Shown here: positions 9,891-20,601 of the stretch, one piece after another
Layout: the number at the start of each line of letters is the position of its first letter
Numbering within the stretch: the first letter of the stretch is position 1
Assembly: GCA_011947345.1 (NCBI GenBank)
Contig: JAAVTG010000538.1
Coordinates: forward strand, 496,001-560,000
Length of the DNA stretch: 64,000 nucleotides
Source of the DNA: Phytophthora quininea
Taxonomy: Eukaryota > Oomycota > Peronosporomycetes > Peronosporales > Peronosporaceae
Direction: 5' to 3'
Position numbers and translations under genes: made by a program
The notes under the pieces: generated by a model
The model's input: only the letters and a program-made list of their open reading frames with translations
The model's database searches: none
What the model was told of the DNA's origin: nothing

Positions 9891-12189
9891 TGGCTCCCGT
9901 CAGATTGCGCCATCTGGTCTGTGGCATAGCAACCGCAAACACAATCCAAGTGATCATGAGGACAGGGTGTTGATGAAGGGTTGACGCTCGTAAACCAAGC
10001 TACAGTTCATGTACAATCGTCGTACATGGCGAGCTTCTACGTCGTTCATCGCAGGTTTAGACGAGCTTCTTCATGCACGAGGCAACCGAAGTTCGGTTGC
10101 CTCGGTCCGAAGGCCATTGTTATTTTCCAGAGCATAAATTGCCATGATGCAGTCGAGAACGTATATGTAGCGAGAATCTGTTAGTGCGCTGAGTGTGAGC
10201 GACGACTTGTGAAGATCAAGCGACTAAGCGCAGCGCGACGATGGCGGTCAAGGGCGGAGGAGATGATGGTGCTCAAGGGCAGGAGGTGACGGCCACGAAG
10301 CGCAAGGTGATGGCGGCGACGACATGCTGAGCTGGCCAGCGATCTTGACGACCAACCAAGTGCACGCTGTGGAAAACGATGTCGTCTGGGCCTGCAGGTT
10401 GCAGTCCACGAGTGGTGCTGGCAGAGGGATTGGAACAACGTGTTCAAAGTGTCCCGTCGCCGCGGCAACAAGTCCCAACGTCCGGCAACATTCTGAGCCT
10501 GACTCGGTTGTCCGCGTCTTATGCCTACCACTGTTGGGGCTCAAACGACCAACTGCGTGTGCGACCTGCCGTCGTTCCCGGTCATGCAAGCGATCAAGGA
10601 GATGGACGAAGCGTCGACCACGCCAACCCGCAGAGCCGACCAAGATCAAACAAGTACTACAGACGGCTAAAACCGCAAGAGCTGCAAGGACTTCGACGAC
10701 AGACAAGCGTTAGTGTAGGTAAAACGAGATGTCATCTACAAATGGTTGTAAATGATACCATCGCAAAGTGTTTCTATCAGCTCCTTACCTTCATCTTTGT
10801 GCCAGCAGCATTCGTCGAGTGAACTGCAACTCGTAGACAAGTGCGGTAATGAGTTGTGTGACTGTGGCTGATGGGAGTTTTATTCTGTGTCAAACCTGGA
10901 TAGATAATTTTTTCCGGCGACTACTAGTATAAACATTTTTTTAAGATAACATAAAAATTTGTGCATTTGTCCGCGCCAAAGTTTTGGTACAAAAGCTGTA
11001 TACAAATTCAAGAGAATGGACTTTAGCCGGGGCCAAATTTGCCTGAAAGAAAGATCATGTATTTTAACCATAGTCTAAGACCGGCAAATACGCGGGATGG
11101 GTCAGATACAAAGCGATCGGTTAATAATTTCTACTAGAATCGGTTTTCACAATCCATACAAACTCGTAATGAAGTCCGATAAACTTAACTCGCACAACTC
11201 TCCGTCGAAAAGATTTCGTTGCAATCTTTGCCGATGCTGTGATTCATTCCACTTCAGCGCCCAATGCCAGTTTGATCAAGAAAAGTTGGCAAAGTGGCTG
11301 CACATGCTTCGTATTCTGTGTTAAAACACGAGTTACTACCCATGGTTGACGCATTGTACATACTGGAGGTCACTCTACCCCTTTAGGCGTATCGGGACGA
11401 ATAAATCACTGCGGCACTACCGACGTGGATTCGTGTGTTGTCGATGCAGCATCCAGTTAGCTGTCGCGCAGGGTTGAAGCTGTTGAAGCGGAAATCAGCT
11501 GTCTGGGTGACCAAGACTGCTTGTTCGCAAAAAGCAGTCACCACCTACCAGTCCGCGTCGGCCTTCAAGTTTGAGTATCGGTCGTGTAAAGTTGTAAAGG
11601 CTGCTACCGGTAGACATTAGGCAAACATGACCCTTGACTGGAATACGAATGAAAGATCGCCTCGAGCCGTGTCCTGCTTTAGGTAAAGTGTTTGCAGAAA
11701 GAAAACGACGCCACAAAAGTTAACTGCAAGAGCAGTATTTGATTGTGCTTGAAAACAGAATCCCGCAGATTTGAGACGAGGTGTCTGGATAGGCCTTGGC
11801 GGATGTAAAGGTCGCTACAACTCACGCACGATTATTGCTTTCTTGAGCTTCCACGAGGGCGGTTGCTTTAGACGCGAGCATACTGTACTACACGGCTTCA
11901 ATTTCCTTTGAGGTGGTTCGTTCTCAAATGCAAGCTTGGAACGAGCTCGTCCAAACCCGCAGAAAACGCTGTAGAGGCTCGTCACGTCGGTGTGCAAGCT
12001 TGGTTTACGGCGGTAGCCCATGTTCATAATTTCCCCATCGTCATGATCGCAGGACTTGAGTTGGGTATGCTGCATACCGTATGCAGATGGATTGCAGCCG
12101 CGCGACACATTCAGGCGTACCGATCCTAGGATGTGCCTGTATACCATCTGGCGCAATTTGACGGGAGCCCCCAGGCACTTTTAACCTTA
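9891..12189. other. Spacer between inverted LPMO genes, no supported gene
   Basis: This is the loop of the large inverted repeat. Around 10200-10720 on the plus strand, stretches in different frames look protein-like (for example a CVCDLPSFPVMQAIKEMD segment) but are broken by stops and shifts, perhaps a decayed gene fragment. 10870-11330 is AT-rich with small open frames of no known family. 11340-12189 shows nothing recognisable. Confidence 0.4.
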
Positions 12190-13490
12190 CTCTTTGTCAT
12201 TCTCCAGCTCCTTGACGAAAAGTAGCCTAAAATTGATCTACGTGTTGTGCGAGATCAATACAAGCAGCACCCGAAGCTCAAGACTCGTGTTTGAATCCTT
12301 CAGAAGGCTCTATCATTGTTGGAGAAGCTCTCTCTAATTGTCTACTGCAGCAGTAATCGATGGCGTAAGCTCTTCATCTCCTACCGAAATCAAACTTGAC
12401 TTAGTCGTCCCGGTAGTGCGCTTCGTGTCTTTCGTATTGTAAGGAACATGCATACCTGTTAAATCTGGTGGTGCAGACTTCAGCATTTTATCCAGGAACT
12501 TCGGCATTTTCAAACGCATAAACACCCAGGACCACGTCAAGTTGACGCGGTTTGCCTAGTCGTGGAATCTATACAGGTAAAGGATCCCTTCCGGATCCAG
12601 CTGGGACGCTAGAAGCCCGCAAAGACTTGCAGCGGTGTTGTAGTGGTGCTGGGTTTGATCGCGTACTTCGACCACGTTCGTTTGCCTTACTATTTTGTGG
12701 ATCCTGGGAAAGGCTGGTCCAGCACGAAGAACGCGAAGAGAAGAGAGAGAGAGAGCTGACCCTCCAAGCCTGTTTTCCGAGAGAGGGATTTGCCTGGCAC
12801 AGCCACTTAATCCAAAGAGTGCACCTTGTTTGTGGCGTTCGAAGTGGTCCAGGCATTCATCAATTTGCTGTGCGTCCGTTTAGTATTCGAGCTCTCAGGG
12901 AACATGCTCGTCCCTTTCCAGTGTCTGCTCGCTGCCGCTGTGGCTGTCACGACCGTCAGTGGTCACGGCTACATGACTAAGCCGGCGTGTAAGTTCACCG
13001 CCACCGCCGGTGACCCGACTCAGTTCATCGCCACCATCGAGTCATCGGCCTCCGGTCTCTCGGGCACGTTCAACGGCGCGCCATCAGACAATGTGGCCGC
13101 CTACACCAAGGCCTTCAAGGCGAGCAAGTACAAGTCGCTCAAGGCTTTCATCGACGACAAGGCCAAGGTCACTGTTACTGGTGCCACACTCACGTGTGGC
13201 TCCTGCGACCCGAAACAGACCGCGCAGCCACTCCCGACTACCGTCGAGTGGTCGCACTCAAGCTCGGAGGGCTTTACACCTTCCCACGAAGGCCCCTGCG
13301 AGGTCTGGTGCGACGACACCATGGCCTTCCACGACGACGACTGCTCCGCCAACTACAAGATGGTTCCGGCTGAGCTGCCGTACAAGAAGGCTTCCTGCTC
13401 TGGTGCCAGTCAGCTCACGTTCTACTGGATGGCCATGCACTCGTCCACCTGGCAAGTGTACGTCAACTGCGCCCCACTGGAGGGCGGCTC
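12190..13490 (+). repeat. Right arm of large inverted repeat
   Basis: Inverted copy of 8715-9890. It includes about 700 bases upstream of the LPMO start at 12904 and the whole catalytic domain. Similarity ends at the Gly-rich start of the linker, after which the two genes carry different tails. Confidence 0.85.
12851..12866 (+). promoter_or_regulatory. Oomycete core promoter (Inr-FPR)
   Basis: AGGCATTCATCAATTT matches the Inr-FPR consensus with one mismatch in the core. It lies 38-53 bases before the ATG at 12904, giving a short leader. It is conserved at 9334-9349. Confidence 0.6.
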
Positions 13491-13992
13491 GGGTGGTTCC
13501 TCGAACACCACACAAACCGGCTCCAGCGGCTCCACCCCGTCTACGGGCACTTCGTCTCAGGGAGGCTCTACTCCTGCTACGCAAGCACCCTCTAGTGGGG
13601 GTTCCACGCCTTCGACGAGTGCCCCTTCAAGTGGTGGCTCGACTCCATCTACGGATGCACCAGCGTCGACCCCGGCCCCGCAAACTCCTTCGACGCCGTC
13701 GACCCCGTCCACTGGATCCGGATCGGACTGCGGTTCGTTGGACGTCGCCGGGTCGTCGGACTGTGGCTCTTTGGATGTCGCTGGAAGCGCGTCGGACTGC
13801 GGTTCTCTCGATGTCGCCGGAAGCGCGTCGGACTGCGGTTCTCTTGACGTTGCCGGAGGTGCGTCGGACTGCGGATCCCTCGACGTTGCTGGGTCTGGTG
13901 ACGGCAACCAGGCGTACTCCGGCTCCAAGTCGAACATTGACTTTAGTACCATTCAGGGAACAACGAATGCCGGAACGGTGGCTCCTCAGTAG
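12904..13992 (+). CDS. Secreted AA17-type LPMO with five CGSL repeats, intact
   Basis: This 362-residue protein is the best intact example of the full architecture in the window. Residues 1-20 are a signal peptide ending SG, and mature His21 begins HGYMTKPACK. Candidate copper ligands are His21 and His128 (SHEGPCEVWCDD), with His179 and Tyr186 in the AMHSSTWQVY block. The catalytic domain ends near 198. A Ser/Thr/Pro linker with repeated SSGGSTPST units follows, then five SDCGSLDVAG repeats and the terminal segment YSGSKSNIDFSTIQG...GTVAPQ. The longer open frame from 12826 includes the core promoter, so the start at 12904 is preferred. As an AA17 member it should oxidatively cleave a plant cell-wall polysaccharide, probably pectin, outside the cell. 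The role of the tail is unknown. Confidence 0.92.
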   Translation: MLVPFQCLLAAAVAVTTVSGHGYMTKPACKFTATAGDPTQFIATIESSASGLSGTFNGAPSDNVAAYTKAFKASKYKSLKAFIDDKAKVTVTGATLTCGSCDPKQTAQPLPTTVEWSHSSSEGFTPSHEGPCEVWCDDTMAFHDDDCSANYKMVPAELPYKKASCSGASQLTFYWMAMHSSTWQVYVNCAPLEGGSGGSSNTTQTGSSGSTPSTGTSSQGGSTPATQAPSSGGSTPSTSAPSSGGSTPSTDAPASTPAPQTPSTPSTPSTGSGSDCGSLDVAGSSDCGSLDVAGSASDCGSLDVAGSASDCGSLDVAGGASDCGSLDVAGSGDGNQAYSGSKSNIDFSTIQGTTNAGTVAPQ

Positions 13993-15155
13993 AAGTTCTG
14001 GAGAGGAAACAAACTTTGATGTAGTAGCGTCAATCGTGAGCCCATAGAGTGGAAACGGAATGCACCGGGTATATGAGTGTTACTAGTAGTATAAGAAAGT
14101 CTTGCGCTATCGGAAACACTCGTTTTCACGTATGCACGTCGTTCCTCGGCTCCTGTCGTCCACCATCTAACAGCAGAAGCACCATAACATCACGTCCTTG
14201 GAACAACAAAACATCAATTGTTTTTATCAATAACACTACGTGGTTTCGTGGCACACCGTCAAACATCTACAACATCGCCGATGGGTTCTGTCGACAAGAG
14301 TCTCCTGTGTATGCTACTCAAACAAGGGGTCTGCTTCGCCGAGGAATCTAGTTGGGGGTCACGGGTCCGGCGTTCCAGTTGTTCTAGTTTTGGAGCTGGT
14401 CGAAACCAATGTTGGTGTTGGAGTTGGTAGTGCCTCTGTTGGTGTTTCCACCCCAGCCATTGTTACCGCCTTGGTTTGTGTTTCCGCCCCAGTAGTTGTT
14501 CCCATCTTGGTACGTGTTTCCACTCCAGTAGTTGTTACCGCCATAGTTGCCGGTGTTACCAGTGTTACCGTTGTTGCCCCAGTTGTTATTTTGGTCGGAG
14601 TTATCTTGGTCGCCCTGGTTGGTGTTGCCGCCATTGTCCTGGTTGTCGTCGCCCTTTCTACCAGCGGCATCTAATGAGCCGCAGTCAGACTCAGTTCCGC
14701 CAGTGCTAGGAGTACTAGGCGTGGATCCACTGGTTGACGGCGTGCTAGGTGTAGATCCGACCGTTGACGGAGTCGAACCCCTGTCGACGGGGTAGAAGGA
14801 GTCGATACGGAACCCGCTGACGAACTGGTCGTAGTGGATGGTGCAGTAGTTGTCTGCGTCGAAGGGGTGGACCCCCGGACGAAGGCGTCGACGGGGAGGA
14901 GCCCGAGGACGGCGTACTCATCGTTTGCCCATCAGTCGCACTACTCCGCGTAGCTGGGCTAGGAGTATTGGTTGTGCTTTTCTTCGTAGTCGTCTGCTTG
15001 GTCGTTGTGCCACTGGACGAACCACCACTCAAAGGAGCACAATGGTGTACACCTGCCCCGGCGTCGCGTGCAGCGCAATCCAGACGGACATCAGCACCGA
15101 TGAGCTTTGGCATTTAGCCTTGTCGTACGGAAGACTGGCCGGGGTCTTGGTGTAG

Positions 15156-18100
15156 GAAGGAAATTGAATTGATTAACTGTTTAGCGGATTTCTCGTCTCA
15201 AGGTGATAAACTATTTATCCGTGAGAGTTACGTTCGTGTCGTCCACAAGTGGTGCATAGGTTCCGGGATATTATTTTCTGGCGGATCAAAGCCAAGTTGT
15301 TGCAGCACGCAAACCACAGTAGCGCGGTTGCAATGAAGCTCCTGTGCGTGTTGGTAGAGGAATTGGTAGTGCATCTTGAACGAGTTCAGCAGATTGGGAA
15401 TACTTGGCACTTCAGCTATTGTTTCCTGGAAATGAATGTCGTTCCTGAGCCGCCATGTTGCATGAAACACAATCGCTGTGTAGATCCTCCATAGAAGTAT
15501 CAGTTCTTTGTGCTCACTTCTCCAGTTCCTACGGAGGTCTTGCAATCTTGGGAAGAGTAGCAACCTCCAGCTTAGGTCGACGCAAAGAGCTTCGACCACC
15601 GGCTCCATAGTTCGCTCCACATTGGTTCTAATGACGGGCACGTGAAAAACAGTGTTCTACCGTTTCGATCTCCTGGCATTCCGGACGAACGCAGTTTTGG
15701 ATGGTAGGATTTAGTTCTCTGAGGAAGTATAGTCGTGAACCGACTGTGAGGTCTCCGAAGCACATTCGTACTATCACATCATGAATTACCGGCAGTAGAT
15801 ATCCACGTAGAGAAATCACACTGGACAAGGTCTCATGAATCCTTTGTCGAGGACACCCCAGGTCTTCCATCGGATGATGCATCAACTCCGGAACTTGCTG
15901 GAGAATCACCTTCCAATCTTGCGATCGCAAATTTGGGAAGAATCGCGTAGTTGGTTCTGTTGGGAGACAGCTGCTTAGCTTGATTCCAAATATCGGTGGT
16001 GACTTCGTATTTCTTACTTCCTGCATTCCTCCTTCGTCCGGATGCGGTAGTAAGCGATGAAATAATCGGCTCATTTGATGGTAGAGCACGAAAATGTCAT
16101 GCGGAAGCACTTTCGTCCCAAGTATTGGATGAATCTCGGAGCAGACGTCCGTGAAAAATGCCGTTGACGACGGCCAGCTAGTCGCGATTGGCACCCAGAA
16201 AGTCGGCAAAACATAACTTTTTATGATTTACCAGTTCCCGACAGAGCGCCCGAAAGGCGTTTGACCCTGACACCAGGGGCTTCGCCGGACTTGCTGGGCT
16301 TCATATATCCAGTACCTGAAATTCATCAACTTGCTCCACCAAATTGGGGTGAATAACACTTTCTGCAGTGTTTTCCTTCTGTTGTAGTGAATCGACTCCG
16401 GGACTGGCCATTTAATTCTGTTACACTCCCATAGCAAGTGTCTCCACCACAAAGGTAGCATGCTCGACCTGCAGCCTACTGGTTTCGGTGGGTAAGAAAT
16501 CACTCGATCGCGGGCGGGCGAAGTTGCCATAGCGTAATTGGATCATGTAGAGCATTGAACGGTACCATACGTTGTCATCTTTATCTGGGTGTGTAGTACT
16601 CGGTAATACAAATATCTGGAGAAGTTGAAAGTGCTGGCGACGAATAACAGTAGCTACATCAGGAGCCCCGATGCCGTCTACTTCGCGTGGCCTCACAGCC
16701 AGTCCTTTTGAACGATACTTATCCCAGATTTTCTGGTGCTTACGCGGTTGTATAACACGTACCGATTCACAATGTCTTGTCAGCGTTTGATGAACCGGGT
16801 CGGAATCGTCACAGAAGCTGTGAAATACCACAGCAATGACAAAATCTCTGCTTGGGCGATCAATCTTCGGCCGATTAGGGTTCTCGCTCGGCCTTTCCAA
16901 AGTTGGAGCCGCTTAATCAATTTTTTGTCGAGTTGATTCGCCACCAATGTTGAAGTATCACCATTGCCGAACGGAATGCCAAGATATCGCGCGGTTTCGC
17001 CGCGCTTCAGTGATTTTAGCGGTGACACTCGCGGAGCAGAACGTTTACTGTTGAGACTCATTATCGCACTTTTGTTATGGTTCAGCCGAGCTCCAGATCC
17101 TCCACAATAGTCATCAACAATTTGAAGCTTCCCTTCTAGCTCCCTCTTTCCCTTTGAAAATAGTGTAACGAACTCTTGAGGTCCTCCCGTTCCTGGAGTA
17201 GCCGCTAGCCCGTGTGCTAAACCTGCGTTGGATCCGATGGGCCGTCCGTCACTAACGTCAACACCTTTAACAACTACTGGCCGACAGAGAACCAGCTGGG
17301 TTCCCTGTGCCGGTGCGTGCCCTGGCCGACACTGCCACCTATTCATTATCCTTTCTCGACAACAACTGCCCTGCCTGCTCTCAACCTTGCAGCCCTTGGC
17401 ACCTCGCGAAGCGAATTCCTGCACGCCTGTCGTTACCACTTGGAACACACTGGCCCCTTACATCGCAGTACGGAGACTCGAAGACACACTGGACTCCTCC
17501 CGTTCGTTCGGTCCACGTTAGCACCGTTCTGCACAGCCACCGCTGGCATCAACAACACCAACCGTCCTTCCTGCCTGCACATCACCTTGCAGTCCTTGAC
17601 AGTATCAACTGCCGCAACGCCGGTCACGGGTCGGTCGACTGTTGCCGCTTCAGCGTCCACCGTCGAGACTACCACCGTCGTTCACTGTTGGCTTCCAACT
17701 GCTGCTTCCGTCTGACGTCCACCGTTGTCACCACTGTCGACGTCCACCGAGTCCTCACATCCGATGTCCACCGACAACTTCCTGCTTGCTGTCGTCGGTT
17801 GCCGCACCTCTGTCGTCACCTTCTGCTGCTTGCCCTTGTCGCTGCCGATTGGAGACTGCCTGTTCTCGTCGCTCAAACCCAACGTGACCTTCACCATCGG
17901 TCGCCCCCAAGTCGCAACCGCCCAACAATTATTGATTGTCGTTCAGACGCACCTCGGCGTCGCTACCACCAGGTCTATTACAATAGCACAGTGTCGTCAG
18001 CAAAGAACCCCACTGGGACTCGTAATGTTTGGCCCACCAAGACACCTAAATCTCTTTGAGCGCGTAACAAATGTCCTAGTGGTTCCAACGAGAGAGCAAA

Positions 18101-18514
18101 CAGATACGAAGACAATGGATCTCCCTGTTTCACTCCTCGAGTTGGTGTCAGCGAGTCCTGCGCCCATCCGTTGATCATTAATGAACATTTAGAGTCGTTG
18201 TACAATAGACGTATCCACGCCAAAAATCGAGGCCCAAATCCTTGTCGTTCCAAAACTCGAAGAGGTACGGACGATTAACGCGGTCGTAAGCCTTAGCGAA
18301 GTCCAAGAACGTGGCTAGTCCTTTGCGTTTTTGGAATGTTTCTAAGTGCTGGAGATCGCGGACTAGCATTACCTGCTGGTCAATCCGACGCCCCGGTATA
18401 AAGCCCTTTTGATCCGGATGCACTAACTTAGAAATGTGTGGTCTAAGGCGATTCACTAATACTCGCGATAATATCTTGACCTCAACGGGCATCAGTGCGA
18501 TCGGCCGAAAGTTT
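15156..18514 (-). mobile_element. 5'-truncated LINE retrotransposon in AA17 pseudogene
   Basis: A 17-bp perfect target duplication (CCGGGGTCTTGGTGTAG) lies at 15139-15155 and 18515-18531. The minus-strand product begins inside the reverse transcriptase at NFRPIALMPVEVK and continues through QKGFIPGR, the FLDFAKAYDRVN motif, TRGVKQGDPLS and the catalytic FFADDTVLL. Further downstream come the RT thumb-like region (GARLNHNKS...YLGIPFG) and a C-terminal Cys/His segment (C-x4-C...H-C), with a last stop near 15228. The 5' truncation and long target duplication are typical of target-primed insertion. Several frames are broken, so it is inactive. An unrelated stretch at about 17200-17970 interrupts it. 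Confidence 0.9.
17200..17970. mobile_element. Nested insert within the LINE
   Basis: The LINE frame stops just after FFADDTVLL at about 17970 and resumes near 17200 with LFSKGKRELEGK. The 0.75 kb between is unrelated, C/T-rich on the plus strand, with imperfect GTCCACCG/GTCGTC-type repetition. A minus-strand open frame at 17682-17897 is Lys/Ser/Gln-rich. It could be a fragment of another retroelement. I could not find a clean target duplication, so exact ends are uncertain. Confidence 0.45.
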
Positions 18515-18963
18515 CCGGGGTCTTGGTGTAGTCTGCAGCGCAGTTCCAATTCTCAAACACAAGCGTATCGTTGCACCAGACCTCGCACGGCCCCTGGTGG
18601 GATGCTGTGAAGAAGTCCCATTGCACTTCGTTGGGTAAGGCCCGAGCTGTGCCGTCGACTACTAAGAATCCACATTCCTTGGATGCACCATCTGCCAGCT
18701 TTTGGTTATCCGATGCGAACGCCTTGAGCGACTTGTACTTGCTCGAGTTGAACGCCGTCCAGTAGGCTTTCGTGTTGGAGGTCGGGTCCGTGTTGTATGA
18801 CATGCCGGACGGAGCAGGTAGGGCGCTCGTGGGGTCAATGATTCCAGACGGACTGTTCTGGTTGTAGACCCCTCGGGCCACGTAGCGTCATCTAGTTGTG
18901 CGCCTTCGTGGTGGGGGCCACCACGAAGGCAGCACCAGCGACAACTTTAATAGCGAAACCCAT

Positions 18964-20032
18964 TATCGTCACCGTTTTGTAGGCAGCTTCGTGGGTTGGT
19001 AGCGAATTTAGGAATGAGGACTGACAAAAGTAGTTTGGTTGGGACCACAGATGTTTTTATCCGATGCACCGAGTCGGGATGAGGAGGGCCCAAGGAAACG
19101 GCAAGGAAGGAAAGTACGCTCAAATGGAGAAGGATTGGATCGGTGGCGGTGGGAAAGCCAACCTTTTCTGCGGATTGGTGACGCTACAGCCAGCAAATAT
19201 TGCATTTGTTCATCACTACCTAACCTTGACAGACCATCAGGTTTTTACCATCTTCCCGGGATCGCTCGGACAGCACACAAAGCAAACGACTGTTATTGGA
19301 GAGCCGTCGGTTTCAGGATGTAGCGTCGCAGTAAAGTCCGTGAAGTGAGAGTTATCTAATTGCAAATTGACCGAAGCTTCGTTGAAAATGAATGCAAAGA
19401 ATCAAAGCCGGCTCAACCAAAGGGTAGCTAGGAAAAGTTAACGATGGGCAAACGTCGATACGAGTTCTAGAGACAAACAATATCGTAGGTATGTGCTGTA
19501 TAATACCATAGAAGCAAGGCTGTATGGCTGGCTACTTGTGGATAGATTGGCAACAACGTGATATCTACGTGGGGAAGCGTAAAGCTCGCTCGAGGCGTGC
19601 TGCACGACGCGCTATGATAATTTTGATCAAATTGAATCTACTGGTACTATAGAAGAGCTCTTTCGTTGAACGGGCTGTCATGGGCATCTTCTACGCCAGT
19701 GCTGTTCGTGTCATACGGCACCGCGTTTGCTCCTTTGGCTTCAACAAATACCCTCAGTGTCCTTTGATAGGGCGCGGCCCCTCGATCACTTGTGCTATCC
19801 CATCGGCTGTCCCCTACGTTCTTCTTGGTGTGTAAAGACCACTTTGGCATGTGTTGGTTAAAACTCTGCAAGGCTCAAGCCCCATTGTCTGGAGTTACCT
19901 ATACAAGGGAGAAAACTAAATCGCGATTTCGGTGTGGGATCACACATCGCCATTACATGTAGTACTTTACAGATCCTTCTTTTACCGAGCGGCTACTTGT
20001 GTTCGCTGTCCGAAGACACGAGGAGTTGAGCA
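18964..20032. other. Intergenic between AA17 pseudogene and tail-only gene
   Basis: No supported coding sequence. It contains the old promoter region of the pseudogene and the upstream region of the plus-strand gene at 20077. Open frames at 19039-19348 and 19647-19871 have no recognisable features. Confidence 0.4.
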
Positions 20033-20048
20033 GCTCACTTTCCAATTT
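20033..20048 (+). promoter_or_regulatory. Oomycete core promoter (Inr-FPR)
   Basis: GCTCACTTTCCAATTT is the closest match in the window to the oomycete core promoter (TCAYTYY followed by CAWTTT). It lies 29-44 bases upstream of the ATG at 20077, implying a leader of roughly 40 bases. Confidence 0.75.
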
Positions 20049-20076
20049 ACTTTGCTTGCGATTTCCCGACGGTAGA

Positions 20077-20601
20077 ATGCTAGCCCTGTCCAAGGTTCTG
20101 GTGGTGCTGGTACTGGCCGTGGCGCTAGTGGCAGGCGAAGAGTACAACACGGGCTACACGTCCGGCAGAATGCTGCGAACTGAAGAAGCCGATGCTGCCG
20201 AAGAGGAGATGGCAGACTCGGAGTGCGGCTCACTTGAGATGGCTGAAGACTCGGAGTGCGGCTCACTCGAGATGGCCGATGAGCAGAATCAAGGAAACAC
20301 TAACACCGGCGGAACCCAACAAAACAATGGGGGCACCGGAGGTGACACGTCCAACACCTGGGGGACTGGTGGTGGCACGACTCAGAACTACGGTAGCGGA
20401 ACCACGCAGAACACCGGCGGAGACACGTCCAACACATGGGGCACCGGTGGTGGCACGACGAAACACACCGGCGGGGACACGTCCCAAAACAACGTGTACA
20501 CGTCCAACATTAACCAGAACACTGGAGGCGGCTCACAGGCGGTCGACTTCAGCACGCTCCAAGGACAGCAAAACCCATCGGGGACCGTGGCGCCGCAGTA
20601 G
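20077..20601 (+). CDS. Small secreted RMLR / CGSL-repeat protein
   Basis: The start at 20077 follows the core promoter and gives 174 residues; the longer frame from 19999 would include the promoter. A signal peptide (residues 1-20, ending AG) is followed by RMLR at 31-34, then acidic TEEADAAEEE, a near-classical RxLR-dEER layout though without the final Arg. Two SECGSLEMA repeats come next, then a Gly/Thr/Asn-rich spacer with NTWGTGGGT-type repeats, and the terminal SQAVDFSTLQG...GTVAPQ. It has no catalytic domain and only two Cys in the mature protein. It is the smallest member of the tail family shared with the LPMOs. RxLR-like status is inferred from motif and position only; its function is unknown. 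Confidence 0.85.
   Translation: MLALSKVLVVLVLAVALVAGEEYNTGYTSGRMLRTEEADAAEEEMADSECGSLEMAEDSECGSLEMADEQNQGNTNTGGTQQNNGGTGGDTSNTWGTGGGTTQNYGSGTTQNTGGDTSNTWGTGGGTTKHTGGDTSQNNVYTSNINQNTGGGSQAVDFSTLQGQQNPSGTVAPQ

Larger units (their letters stand above)
14348..18963 (-). pseudogene. AA17 LPMO pseudogene split by a LINE
   Basis: The 5' part (18963 to 18515) encodes a signal peptide and an AA17 domain close to that of 2479-3357 as far as the YTKTPE block. The 3' part (15155 to 14348) resumes with TKTPASLPYDKAKC, a Ser/Thr linker, one ESDCGSLDAAG repeat, Asn/Gly/Tyr/Trp repeats and a degraded end NAGPVTPN. A 3.36-kb LINE lies between. The gene is genuinely dead: a TAG replaces the Lys codon after the mature His-Asn, about a dozen bases after it are missing with loss of frame, the conserved PWQVY has become PGQVY, and TAG interrupts the terminal motif (FDQLQN-stop). 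There is also a one-base shift at 14872-14876. The head is of the PTW type while the tail is like those of the 7961 and 28633 genes, so heads and tails have recombined. Confidence 0.88.

Noticed and set aside
13010..14047. 345-codon Arg/Pro-rich frame overlapping the LPMO at 12904.
   Set aside because: It is a shadow frame on the same strand; the LPMO frame has the signal peptide, active-site residues and repeats.
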